A stretch of 7,931 nucleotides of DNA, from positions 1-7,931 of the forward strand of contig JAIRLL010000058.1 of the NCBI GenBank assembly GCA_031259505.1. Direction: 5' to 3'. The notes beneath the pieces were generated by a model that did not search any database, had not been told where the DNA came from, and saw nothing but the letters and a program-made list of their open reading frames with translations. Every line of letters starts with the position of its first letter. The stretch's first letter is position 1. This DNA is from Tannerella sp. GTDB taxonomy: Bacteria; Bacteroidota; Bacteroidia; Bacteroidales; Tannerellaceae. Positions 1 to 6,882 of this stretch are shown here, piece after piece. The translations under genes were made by a program, and so were the position numbers.

Positions 1-293
1 TTTATGCCTTGCCGGGCGGCGACTGTTCCAAGGTTTTGCACTGCGTCGCGGTTGATCGCCATGCACAGTTGCGCTTCGTCTTCTGCCCGGTCTACGGCCG
101 TATATGCCGCGCAGTTCAGTATATAATGCACGCTATGTGTCTGTACGAAACGGGAAAGACTGTACATGTCGCATAAGTCGAGCGTATCAGCGTCGGTGAA
201 GTAAAAAATGGAGTCGCGGCGTTCGGATGCCAGTCGGCGGATGGCATTCCCCAACTGTCCGTTTGCGCCGGTCACTAAAATTGCTTTATTCAT
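1..293 (-). CDS. rfbD: dTDP-4-dehydrorhamnose reductase, N-terminal part (runs off window)
   Basis: The first 97 residues of a short-chain dehydrogenase/reductase-type sugar reductase are visible; the C-terminus lies beyond the left edge. The Rossmann dinucleotide-binding motif TGANGQLG is at residues 8-15 (G9, G12, G15), and NCAAYTAVDRAE at residues 60-71 is the hallmark of RmlD/RfbD. Family members reduce dTDP-4-keto-L-rhamnose to dTDP-L-rhamnose with NAD(P)H in the cytosol, the last step of the rhamnose donor pathway for surface polysaccharide. The catalytic YxxxK motif would lie outside the window, so activity cannot be judged. The ATG at 291-293 is chosen because it directly precedes the NAD-binding strand and sits about 18 nt from a good -7 box. 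It is separated from the upstream M23 gene by 438 bp and has its own promoter, so it is probably a separate transcription unit. Confidence 0.88.
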   Translation of the reverse strand, partial: MNKAILVTGANGQLGNAIRRLASERRDSIFYFTDADTLDLCDMYSLSRFVQTHSVHYILNCAAYTAVDRAEDEAQLCMAINRDAVQNLGTVAARQGI

Positions 294-310
294 ATCCTTA
301 AAATGCGGTG

Positions 311-318
311 CAAAGTTA
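311..318 (-). promoter_or_regulatory. Bacteroides-type -7 box for rfbD
   Basis: Read on the minus strand this is TAACTTTG, a perfect match to the TAnnTTTG consensus of the Bacteroidota primary sigma factor, followed by CA. It would give a very short leader (about 10-12 nt) before the rfbD ATG. No convincing TTTG box is seen about 19-21 nt upstream, so the -33 element is weak. Confidence 0.55.
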
Positions 319-348
319 ATGAAAAATTGATTGGCACGGAAATCCTGC

Positions 349-368
349 ACGCATTTGTACGCATTTGA
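349..368. repeat. Short tandem repeat, two 10-bp units
   Basis: ACGCATTTGT is followed at once by ACGCATTTGA. The pair lies about 30-50 bp upstream of the rfbD -7 box, where an activator site could sit, but two short units may be chance. Confidence 0.4.
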
Positions 369-503
369 CGGCGTCGCTCCTCGCTTCAAACGGCCGCTAC
401 AGCCGTACACGGTAAAGGATGACCGTCCTGCCCCGGCTTCCCGTAAAGCAGGATCGGTTTCAAGTTCCGTACTGCAAGATTGACTGACGCCGGCTTTCGC
501 TGG

Positions 504-566
504 AAAGTTACGCAACTTTGCTCCGAAGTCACGTGACTTTACGCCGTATTCACGCAACTTTCTCTC
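504..566. repeat. Three 21-bp tandem units, each centred on a palindrome
   Basis: The core ACG starts at 510, 531 and 552, exactly 21 bp apart. Unit 1 contains AAAGTTACGCAACTTT (504-519), with 6-bp arms. Unit 2 contains the perfect 14-bp palindrome AAGTCACGTGACTT (526-539). Unit 3 (546-566) keeps the right half, CACGCAACTTT, but its left arm is degraded. An approximate consensus is GAAGTCACGCAACTTT plus about five variable bases. Such units could be binding sites or a genome-wide intergenic repeat; the sequence alone does not decide. Confidence 0.7.
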
Positions 567-603
567 CGGTAATACCGTGTTTTTAATGCAGTTAATGCAG
601 GCC

Positions 604-690
604 GTTCCTCCCGCCGCCAGAGGAACGTTTCGCGGAACGAAACAGGGGATCGACAATGCCCGTGCCGAACGCCTGAATGGAGCCATTCAG
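604..690. repeat. Cluster of three inverted repeats
   Basis: Three perfect dyads lie close together: GTTCCTC/GAGGAAC (604-610 and 620-626, 9-nt loop), then directly GTTTCG/CGAAAC (627-632 and 638-643, 5-nt loop), then CTGAATGG/CCATTCAG (673-680 and 683-690, 2-nt spacer). The third lies inside the transposase remnant. There is no T-run on either strand, so they are not typical intrinsic terminators, although they sit where the leftward M23 transcript must end. Confidence 0.55.
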
Positions 691-731
691 GAACTGAAAA
701 ACCGTCGGAAGAGGTTTCAAAGTGGAAACAG
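628..731 (+). pseudogene. C-terminal remnant of a DDE transposase, frameshifted
   Basis: From 655 the plus strand encodes NARAERLNGAIQELK (655-699), the pattern near the end of ISL3-like and related DDE transposases, where the E is the last catalytic acid and NG.IQ.(I/L)K follows. After K the expected TVGRGF(K/R) is not in this frame, but in the next frame positions 701-721 read TVGRGFK. One extra A in the five-A run 697-701 explains the break. No start, no N-terminal domains and no DD residues are present, so only the tail of the gene survives. It runs up to the stop codon of the M23 gene, which is encoded on the other strand (732-734). The family call (ISL3-like) is from motif memory and is less certain than the conclusion that it is a broken transposase. 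Confidence 0.68.
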
Positions 732-2444
732 CTACCATTCAAACTCCGTTTCAAATTCTGACCGGTTGCCGCAGGCGTCGGCGACGGTCAGGTGCAGCAC
801 GTGCGCGCCCCGCTTCAGGCGTTCGGGGTCAAACCTGTACGAGATCAGCGATTTCCTGCCGTCCATGGCGAAGAGCGCATATTCGCCGTCGATCGTTGCG
901 CGCCATGTATCTACGCCGCTCAGGTTGTCTGTCAGACGGAACGTAACGGTTTGCGACGCCGTCCACCGCGACGGCGCCACGGGCGTGATCACAGGCGCCA
1001 CGGAATCGACGCGTATCGTGTAGACACATCCCAGTTCGCTGATGTCCGCATCAATCCACCCGTCGCGATACACGCCTCCGGCCCAGTTCGACCGGCCGTT
1101 TCGTATTGACACGATGCCGTATTGCCGTCTGTCGGCCGCATCGTCGCGCCGCAAACGCAGCGACAGCCGCGCCGGACGGTGCAGCGCCACAGGCCGATCA
1201 TGGAGCACATGCATATCGGCCATCCCGCCCGAATCGGGCGCCGCCGCGTAACGGAAATAAAGCGAGCCGCCGTACAGGCTCCGGCGGGGAATGAAGAGGC
1301 GTATGCCGCGTGCTCCGAAACGACTGTCGCTCTGACGATAAAACAGGGTCGTTCCCGCCGTGTCGGGCGCGGGAACGGGCTGCTCCTTCCCCGTCACATT
1401 CAGGCCAAACCGGCATGTGTTGCCGGAAGCATCCGTCAACTGGAAGTCAATCCGGTACGTGCGAGGCTCGTCGACAGTCACGAAGCCGCGGTTCCTGCCC
1501 GTAACAAACCGGAAACGGTTGCCCGGCTCCACAAACGTTTTCGTATGGAAACGTCTTTTTTCGACCCACGCTTCATAATCCGTCCAGGCATTGATGCAGC
1601 GCGATTCGTCAAACGAGAAGCGGTCGAGGTAACTGTGGAACACCTCCTGTCCGTCGACCGACATGACGATTTCTTTCACGCCATACACGTTCGACGTCCC
1701 GTCCATATAATCATCCGCATTGACGGCAAAACCGATCCGTCCCCACGCTTCCGGGACGTGGCGAAACGAAATGCTGCCGTCTTTCGCCACGGCGGGCTGC
1801 AGTTGCAGTTTTTCCGTGGAACCGTTCACCACTCCCAGCCCTTCGGACGGATAAACCGTGAGCGACAGCAGTCCCGGCTGTCGCGTATCCTTTATCCGGT
1901 CGCTGTAGAAGGGAAGCGGGTCGAGCACATCGCCTGTCCGGGTGTCGCGCACTTCAAAATGCAGATGCGGCCCTGCGGAACTGCCCGAATTGCCGCTGTA
2001 GGCAATCACGTCGCCACGGTTAAACGCAAACAGCCCGGGCGGCAGGTTCAGATCGACCTGAAAGCGCTCCGCTTCATACTGCCGCGCTTTGACATGGGCG
2101 GCAAGGCTGTCTGCAAATCGCTGCAAATGGGCATACACGGTGACAAGGCTGTCGCCGTGGGTCATATATATCACATTTCCGTATCCCCACGGACTGACGG
2201 CGATGCGGCTGACATATCCGTCGAGCACGGCGTGAACAGGCCAGCCTTCGCGCTGCTGCGTCTTGAAGTCGAGCCCCGAATGAAGATGATTCGGGCGAAA
2301 TTCGCCAAAATTGCCGCTGAGGACAATGGGAAAGTCGAACGGATTACGCAGCGGCTGTGCCGCGACGCCGTGCCCCAACTCCCAGGCAAGCGCGGCGAAG
2401 CATATTGCGAGCGGCGTGATTTTGTGCACGTGACGACGGTTCAA
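732..2444 (-). CDS. Secreted M23-family (LytM-like) metallopeptidase with C-terminal beta domains
   Basis: 570 residues. A signal peptide covers about residues 1-29 (NRRHVHK basic start, hydrophobic core, likely cleavage after VAA). The M23 domain occupies about 36-170: zinc ligands H55 and D59 in HSGLD, H106 in YAHL, and H160/H162 in GPHLHFE are all present, so it should be active. M23 enzymes cut peptide cross-links in peptidoglycan or, in some cases, surface proteins. Residues about 180-570 are beta-rich and probably hold Ig-like modules; the last (about 480-570) has VDSVAPVI and DNLSGVD, common in bacterial Ig-like domains. The start is TTG at 2442-2444, 4 nt after the stop of the upstream gene; no in-frame ATG lies near the N-terminus, and TTG keeps an intact signal peptide. 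GTG at codon 6 is an alternative. It is the last gene of the leftward operon, and a transposase remnant abuts its 3' end. Confidence 0.87.
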   Translation of the reverse strand: MNRRHVHKITPLAICFAALAWELGHGVAAQPLRNPFDFPIVLSGNFGEFRPNHLHSGLDFKTQQREGWPVHAVLDGYVSRIAVSPWGYGNVIYMTHGDSLVTVYAHLQRFADSLAAHVKARQYEAERFQVDLNLPPGLFAFNRGDVIAYSGNSGSSAGPHLHFEVRDTRTGDVLDPLPFYSDRIKDTRQPGLLSLTVYPSEGLGVVNGSTEKLQLQPAVAKDGSISFRHVPEAWGRIGFAVNADDYMDGTSNVYGVKEIVMSVDGQEVFHSYLDRFSFDESRCINAWTDYEAWVEKRRFHTKTFVEPGNRFRFVTGRNRGFVTVDEPRTYRIDFQLTDASGNTCRFGLNVTGKEQPVPAPDTAGTTLFYRQSDSRFGARGIRLFIPRRSLYGGSLYFRYAAAPDSGGMADMHVLHDRPVALHRPARLSLRLRRDDAADRRQYGIVSIRNGRSNWAGGVYRDGWIDADISELGCVYTIRVDSVAPVITPVAPSRWTASQTVTFRLTDNLSGVDTWRATIDGEYALFAMDGRKSLISYRFDPERLKRGAHVLHLTVADACGNRSEFETEFEW

Positions 2445-2448
2445 AGAT

Positions 2449-3465
2449 TCAATGATTTACGGGTAATAAAAAGTATGCAACTACGGGCAGATGGTCGCTG
2501 AATCCACCTTCGTATTTTGAACCGTTGAAGACACGTAAGGGGCGCTGTCTGTTTCGCGACCGGTTGCCCGTCAGCAAAAAGTCCGGCGCAAAAATCTGCG
2601 CACTGCCCGGCCTGTAATATCGCTCCCACGAACGGTTTATCATTATCTGGTCAAGCTGATTCCATTCTCCCCGGTATTTGTAGCTTCCTTCGTGATTCAG
2701 TTTTTTCGCATCGGCAAACAGGTTTGCAAAGTTGCGCTCTGCATCGGTCGAACAGATAATGGTCTGTATGCTTCTGTCCGCCGGCATGTCGTTGAAATCT
2801 CCCATTATTAATATATTGGGTGTTCGGCGGATTGCGTGAATCGAGTCGCACAGGCGACGCAGATAACTCGCCGCTTCCAGACGGAAAGGTTCGGACATTT
2901 TTTCTCCTCCGCGACGCGACGGGAAATGGCAGACAAACACATCCAGCGTATCGCCCGTAATCACCCTGCCCGAAACATGGAGAATGTCGCGCGAACGACG
3001 CGCTTTATTCTTGAAAGGAATGCGTTTGGAACGGTGCTCAAGGTATCTGAACTTGTCTTCCTGATAAAGCAGCGCCACATTGATGCCGCGCGGGTCTCTG
3101 CTTCCGGTTATGCAATAGCTGTAATTCTGCATCCGCAACGACGTGCGCCGGGTCAGGTGAATCAGTACGGAATCATTTTCGACCTCGCACAGCCCGACCA
3201 GTGCAGGCGTATCCCATTCTCCCGCCGCATGGATAACCCTTGCGGTCTGACGCAGATGCGTGTAGTAGCGATATGGCGTCCAGTGTCGCGTGCCTTCGGG
3301 CAGAAATTCGTTGTCGCTGGTATGCGGATCGTCATACGTGTCAAACAGATTCTCTACATTGTAAAACATAACCTGAAACACCTGCTGCCGTGCTTCCTGT
3401 GCTACCGGACAGCCCTGCAAAAGCATGACCGGCAAACATACAAGCAAAATAATCCTCTTACGCAT
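2449..3465 (-). CDS. Endonuclease/exonuclease/phosphatase-fold lipoprotein
   Basis: 338 residues. The N-terminus is a lipoprotein signal with lipobox LQGC (C19), which places it in the envelope. The EEP fold motifs are in order: FYNVENLFD at 34-42 (N36), CEVEND at 93-98 (E94), CHFPSRRGG at 179-187 (H180), GDFND at 222-226 (D223, N225), LDQIM at 271-275 (D272) and SDHLPV at 323-328 (D324, H325). All metal and catalytic residues of the DNase I/exonuclease III superfamily are therefore present. The family hydrolyses phosphodiester or phosphomonoester bonds in DNA, RNA, lipids or inositol phosphates, and the substrate here cannot be told. An envelope location makes scavenging of nucleic acid or phosphate a reasonable inference. 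The ATG shares one base with the upstream stop (TGATG), and the gene ends 4 nt before the M23 start, so all three are probably translated together. Confidence 0.88.
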   Translation of the reverse strand: MRKRIILLVCLPVMLLQGCPVAQEARQQVFQVMFYNVENLFDTYDDPHTSDNEFLPEGTRHWTPYRYYTHLRQTARVIHAAGEWDTPALVGLCEVENDSVLIHLTRRTSLRMQNYSYCITGSRDPRGINVALLYQEDKFRYLEHRSKRIPFKNKARRSRDILHVSGRVITGDTLDVFVCHFPSRRGGEKMSEPFRLEAASYLRRLCDSIHAIRRTPNILIMGDFNDMPADRSIQTIICSTDAERNFANLFADAKKLNHEGSYKYRGEWNQLDQIMINRSWERYYRPGSAQIFAPDFLLTGNRSRNRQRPLRVFNGSKYEGGFSDHLPVVAYFLLPVNH

Positions 3466-5000
3466 CAGTTTTCTTTTTCCTCCTGATAAACATATTCGTA
3501 GGCTCCGATCGAAGCCCCTTCCGCAGCCGACAGACGGTCGACGCCGTAACGGTCGACCGGATAGTGTTCCGACACGGCGCGATCTGCCTTTCCGATACCG
3601 ACCGAACCGTTCTTCAACCGGAAATCGAACGTATATTCTTCGTCTTTCGTTCCTGTTTTCAGATAGGACGGACTGTTGACAAACAAACAGTTGACAAACC
3701 GCTCACTGTTTTGGCGGGCAGTCTTGACGAAGCAGGAATTGAAACGGTAATTGAACGTTTCGCTATTTCCCTGCATATTCTGTTCTTCCGTATCAAACAG
3801 GATTTCACCGCCAAACAGGCGCGTTGAATCCGCCGAATGGCCGCCGTCGACAATACAGTTGTCGAAAAAGGCCTGCTTCAGAGGATACGGCGTGCTGTTT
3901 TCGCCTGCAACCCGCTGGCCGGAAAGAATCAGGCTTGGAGAGTTTATGCCTCTCCCTCCCAATATATTAAGAGTTGCAATCGTACAATGTGTAAATTGAT
4001 GCTTCCCGCCGATAAGCGTGAGCGTCGAATCTCTGGCATTCGTAAATTCGCTGTTCGACGCCTCGATATGACAGTTGACGGCCGTTAGCAGGTTGTTACC
4101 CATGTTGGTGATTTGCGAATTGCGGATACTGATTTTCATCCTGTCCGGCTGCGATTCGGAAAACGTCAGACCGGTCATGCCGTTACGGATAACGACATAA
4201 TCAAACTCGTTTTCGAAGCTGGACGACCCGAAGCGGATGCCGCCCCACTGTCCGGGCGTCAGGTCGTATGGCAACACCACGGTTGTTTTGATATGATCCA
4301 GCCGGTCGCCCCGAATGACAACCGGCCTGTCCTGCGTGCCTTTCGCTTTGATTGTACCTTCGACAATCAGATTCGCCCCGCTGTGCATGTACATGACTGC
4401 GCCTTCCTCCACCGTCACCGTAGCGCCTTCCGCTATCTTCAGGCTGTCATATATTAAATAAGGTATATCGGCCACGAGCGCAGTATCGCGCGTAATCGTC
4501 GTTCCTCCTTTCAGCAGATGTACGTCCTGTCCGTAAGCCTGCAACAGCACCGACTGGCGGACGCCGTTGACATAAAAGAGCACCGAATCCTCGACAATCA
4601 GCGGCTGACGGGCGCCGTTCGGGTCTACCGTCACTTCGACGGACACATACAGACTGTCCTTTTTCCATATATCTATATTTCTGAACAGGTCGCCCTTGCG
4701 TCCGTCCACATTAATCCTGAATCCGCTCTTCTCCGGATTGCCCAGCAAGACCATTTCGATTCGCAGGGCTTCGCTGTTCGGATTATAGACCATAAACTGC
4801 TTCGTAGTGGAGCCTACGGTTGAAAAAATCGTGTCAAAAGAAAGCGTATCGACCGAAAACGCCAGCCGGTGATTGGGATTTGTTGAATAGTCGTTTATGC
4901 CATCGCATCCGCTCAGCGCATAAAAAAAACAGCAGGCGGAAATACAAAACAACATCCACCCGGTCATAATCACATCCTTTTTTACTTTAATAAAAATCAT
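3465..5000 (-). CDS. Right-handed parallel beta-helix lipoprotein
   Basis: 511 residues. The lipobox is LSGC (C32). An Ig-like region at about 47-160 is followed by beta-helix coils from about 165 to 440, with repeated short strands and turns such as AEGATVTVEEGAVMYM, GANLIVEGTIKAKG and PGQWGGIRFG. The C-terminal GASIGAYEY (about 495-503) is the usual ending of Bacteroidota beta-helix proteins related to pectate-lyase-like folds. I see no confident polysaccharide-lyase active site, so binding or cleavage of a polysaccharide is only possible. The start at 5000 (ATG) gives a basic N-region (KVKK). A second ATG at 4967 has an AAAGGA motif 7 nt upstream, unusual in this group, but its signal peptide would lack positive charge. 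The gene follows pepD by 41 nt and overlaps the EEP gene by one base. Confidence 0.78.
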   Translation of the reverse strand: MIFIKVKKDVIMTGWMLFCISACCFFYALSGCDGINDYSTNPNHRLAFSVDTLSFDTIFSTVGSTTKQFMVYNPNSEALRIEMVLLGNPEKSGFRINVDGRKGDLFRNIDIWKKDSLYVSVEVTVDPNGARQPLIVEDSVLFYVNGVRQSVLLQAYGQDVHLLKGGTTITRDTALVADIPYLIYDSLKIAEGATVTVEEGAVMYMHSGANLIVEGTIKAKGTQDRPVVIRGDRLDHIKTTVVLPYDLTPGQWGGIRFGSSSFENEFDYVVIRNGMTGLTFSESQPDRMKISIRNSQITNMGNNLLTAVNCHIEASNSEFTNARDSTLTLIGGKHQFTHCTIATLNILGGRGINSPSLILSGQRVAGENSTPYPLKQAFFDNCIVDGGHSADSTRLFGGEILFDTEEQNMQGNSETFNYRFNSCFVKTARQNSERFVNCLFVNSPSYLKTGTKDEEYTFDFRLKNGSVGIGKADRAVSEHYPVDRYGVDRLSAAEGASIGAYEYVYQEEKEN

Positions 5001-5041
5001 GTATCGTTTTCTTTAAAAACGCTTTTCTTGCCTGTATTATT

Positions 5042-6499
5042 TTATTCGGGGATGTTTTTTAGCAACTCCAGCAGATGTTGCCACCACAGGAGCACCGTAT
5101 TTATCCGTATCCGTTCGTTTGGCGAATGCACCTCGCGCAATGTCGGGCCAAACGAAATCATATCGAGCCACGGATATTTCCTGAGGAAAAGCCCGCATTC
5201 CAAACCGGCATGTATTGCTTTTATTTCAGGTTCCCTGCCAAACAGTTTACGGTATGTTTCCCGTGCGACAGTCAATATCTTCGAATCCGGATTCGGCGCC
5301 CATCCCGGATAGCCGTCGCCATGCACCACATCCGCTCCCGCCAGCCGGAACACGGCAGCAACCTGATCGGCTACGGCGTTTTTTGCCGACTCGATGGAAC
5401 TGCGCTGGCTAGTACAGACCACAATCCGGTTTTCTGCTTCCATCTTGACGGATGCAAGATTGGTGGACGTCTCGACCAGTCCTTCCATGTCGTGGCTCAT
5501 GGCCATCACGCCGTGCGGACATGCGAGCAAGGAATATATCAGCCTTTTTGCCAAATCACTGCCGATATGAAAATCCGGTTCTTCGACCGTTTCCATGCTG
5601 ATGTGTACATTCGGATCGACGCGCTTCAGTTCATTCTCAATATCAGCCGTAAAATAATTGAGCAGCACGCGGACGGCTTCGCGGTCGGCGATATTCACGC
5701 CAATCACGGCGGATGCTTCGCGGGCAATGGCATTGTGCTGATTGCCGCCGCTCAACTCCGAAAGTACAAAGTCGAATTTCTCCTGCAGCAGATAAAGGAA
5801 ACGCGCCATAATTCTGTTCGCATTACCTCGACCGCAATGTATGTCGCTACCGGAATGTCCTCCCTTCAGGCCGCTTATCACGACTCTGAAATATTGCATG
5901 GAAGGAGGCGCCGGCTGGGGCTCATATATAAATGTAGCGACTGTGCCTTTTCCGCCTGCACATCCGATAAACAGTTCGCCTTCGTCTTCGCTGTCCAGAT
6001 TCAAGAGGACTTTGCCGGACATAAAACCTTCTTTCAACGCATTGGCGCCTGTCAGTCCCGTTTCCTCGTCTACCGTGAAAAGGCATTCCAGCGGGCCATG
6101 TGCAATGTTGTCGTCGGCAAGGATAGCCAGTTCGGCAGCCATGCCTATGCCGTTGTCGGCGCCCAGGGTTGTCCCGTTTGCACGCAGCCATTCGCCGTCG
6201 ACAACCGTTTCTATCGGGTCGTTATCAAAGTCGTGCGTCACGTCGCTGTTCTTTTCGCAAACCATGTCGACATGCGATTGCAGGATGACAGCCGGCAGAT
6301 TTTCGTAACCGGGCGTTGCCGCTTTCGAGATCAGGATGTTTCCTGCGGCATCTTTCTTCAGAGGCAGGTTGTGCTTTGCCGCAAAGTCTTCGAGATACAG
6401 GATCACTTTCCCTTCTTTTCCGGACGGACGGGGCACCTGTGTGATCTCATGGAAATGCTTCCATACGGCTTTTGGCTCCAGATTAAGTATTTGTTTCAT
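5042..6499 (-). CDS. pepD: Aminoacyl-histidine dipeptidase (beta-Ala-His dipeptidase, M20C)
   Basis: 485 residues from the ATG at 6497-6499; no signal peptide, so cytosolic. PepD splits Xaa-His and other dipeptides with a di-zinc centre. Numbering from this ATG, the M20 residues are H76 and D78 in SHVDMV, D115 in GADNG (bridging), E145/E146 in DEETGLTG (general base and ligand), D169 in NLDSEDEG and H458 in EVHSPNE. The order and spacing fit M20C enzymes, including the lid domain between the two halves (about 205-380). The length is normal for the family. An in-frame TTG three codons upstream (6506-6508) would add MKK; ATG is preferred because the protein then begins MKQILNLEPKAVW, close to family N-termini. 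It is the first gene of the leftward set, with 41 nt to the beta-helix gene. A clear -7 box for it was not found. Its link to the envelope genes downstream is probably only co-transcription. Confidence 0.92.
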   Translation of the reverse strand: MKQILNLEPKAVWKHFHEITQVPRPSGKEGKVILYLEDFAAKHNLPLKKDAAGNILISKAATPGYENLPAVILQSHVDMVCEKNSDVTHDFDNDPIETVVDGEWLRANGTTLGADNGIGMAAELAILADDNIAHGPLECLFTVDEETGLTGANALKEGFMSGKVLLNLDSEDEGELFIGCAGGKGTVATFIYEPQPAPPSMQYFRVVISGLKGGHSGSDIHCGRGNANRIMARFLYLLQEKFDFVLSELSGGNQHNAIAREASAVIGVNIADREAVRVLLNYFTADIENELKRVDPNVHISMETVEEPDFHIGSDLAKRLIYSLLACPHGVMAMSHDMEGLVETSTNLASVKMEAENRIVVCTSQRSSIESAKNAVADQVAAVFRLAGADVVHGDGYPGWAPNPDSKILTVARETYRKLFGREPEIKAIHAGLECGLFLRKYPWLDMISFGPTLREVHSPNERIRINTVLLWWQHLLELLKNIPE

Positions 6500-6614
6500 C
6501 TTTTTCAATAATTTATGCTTACGTTATATGTTAATTATCAAACCGTTACAAAGAAAGCATGAAAAAAGCCAGAAATAATTCAAAAAAGCAAGTCTTTCTA
6601 TTTGCTTAAACTCT

Positions 6615-6622
6615 TATCTTTG
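6615..6622 (+). promoter_or_regulatory. Bacteroides-type -7 box for the small protein/OmpH-like operon
   Basis: TATCTTTG fits TAnnTTTG exactly and lies 20 nt upstream of the ATG at 6643. The -33 region (about 6592-6598, GTCTTTC) is only a partial match. It lies in the 143-bp divergent gap shared with pepD. Confidence 0.55.
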
Positions 6623-6642
6623 TCACCACAAAAATAGCGAAA

Positions 6643-6855
6643 ATGTTTATAACGGCATTATTTTCTCTCATAATTCTTATCGTGTGTGTCGCTTTAATGA
6701 GTATCAGTATTATTCTGAAAAAAGGCGGGACATTTCCGAGCATGCATATCAGCGACAGTGTTGCGCTGAAGAGCAGGGGTATATATTGTGCGGCAACACA
6801 GGACAGGATGGCGGCAAGAGAAAAAAATATTTATGAGTGTATTGAGATTAAATAA
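6643..6855 (+). CDS. Small conserved-type inner-membrane protein, 70 aa
   Basis: The protein has one transmembrane segment (about residues 3-25), then KKGGTFPSMHISDS and a short polar tail with SRGIYCAATQDRMA (residues 44-57, C49). I recall similar small Bacteroidales proteins with a KxGxFP motif after the TM and a GIxCAxxQDR motif, found next to OmpH-like genes; this is from memory and no function is known to me. The positive residues K26-K27 directly after the TM suggest the C-terminal tail is cytoplasmic. The ATG is placed 20 nt after a good -7 box. The stop is 27 nt before the OmpH-like gene, so the two are probably co-transcribed. Composition and a sensible TM/tail layout argue that it is real rather than a chance frame. 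Confidence 0.72.
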   Translation: MFITALFSLIILIVCVALMSISIILKKGGTFPSMHISDSVALKSRGIYCAATQDRMAAREKNIYECIEIK

Positions 6856-6882
6856 CTTACATCAAAATAAATATCATTCCTT

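Larger units (their letters stand above)
294..627. other. Non-coding gap between rfbD and the M23 peptidase gene
   Basis: No credible gene is seen here. Apart from the rfbD promoter, the 10-bp tandem repeat, the 21-bp palindromic repeats and part of a hairpin cluster, positions 369-500 show nothing recognisable. The right part of the gap passes into a transposase remnant, so this is probably decayed mobile DNA. Open frames crossing it run antisense to the M23 gene and look like shadows. Confidence 0.6.

Noticed and set aside
1122..2501. A 459-codon open frame on the plus strand opposite the M23 peptidase gene
   Set aside because: It is a shadow of the GC-rich M23 gene: the minus strand carries a signal peptide and every M23 zinc ligand, while this frame shows no recognisable domain.
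5005..5021. Hairpin CGTTTT/AAAACG between pepD and the beta-helix gene as a terminator
   Set aside because: The six-base, mostly AT stem has no T-run directly after it on the minus strand and lies in a 41-nt gap of an apparent operon. Premature termination here is not supported.
5075..6511. A 478-codon open frame on the plus strand opposite pepD
   Set aside because: The minus strand encodes a full-length M20C dipeptidase with all metal ligands. The antisense frame is rich in C, H and F in no pattern and has no known motif.
6629..6636. Minus-strand TATTTTTG as a -7 box for pepD
   Set aside because: It matches the consensus but lies about 130 nt from the pepD start, has no -33 partner, and sits in an A-rich run where chance matches are likely.
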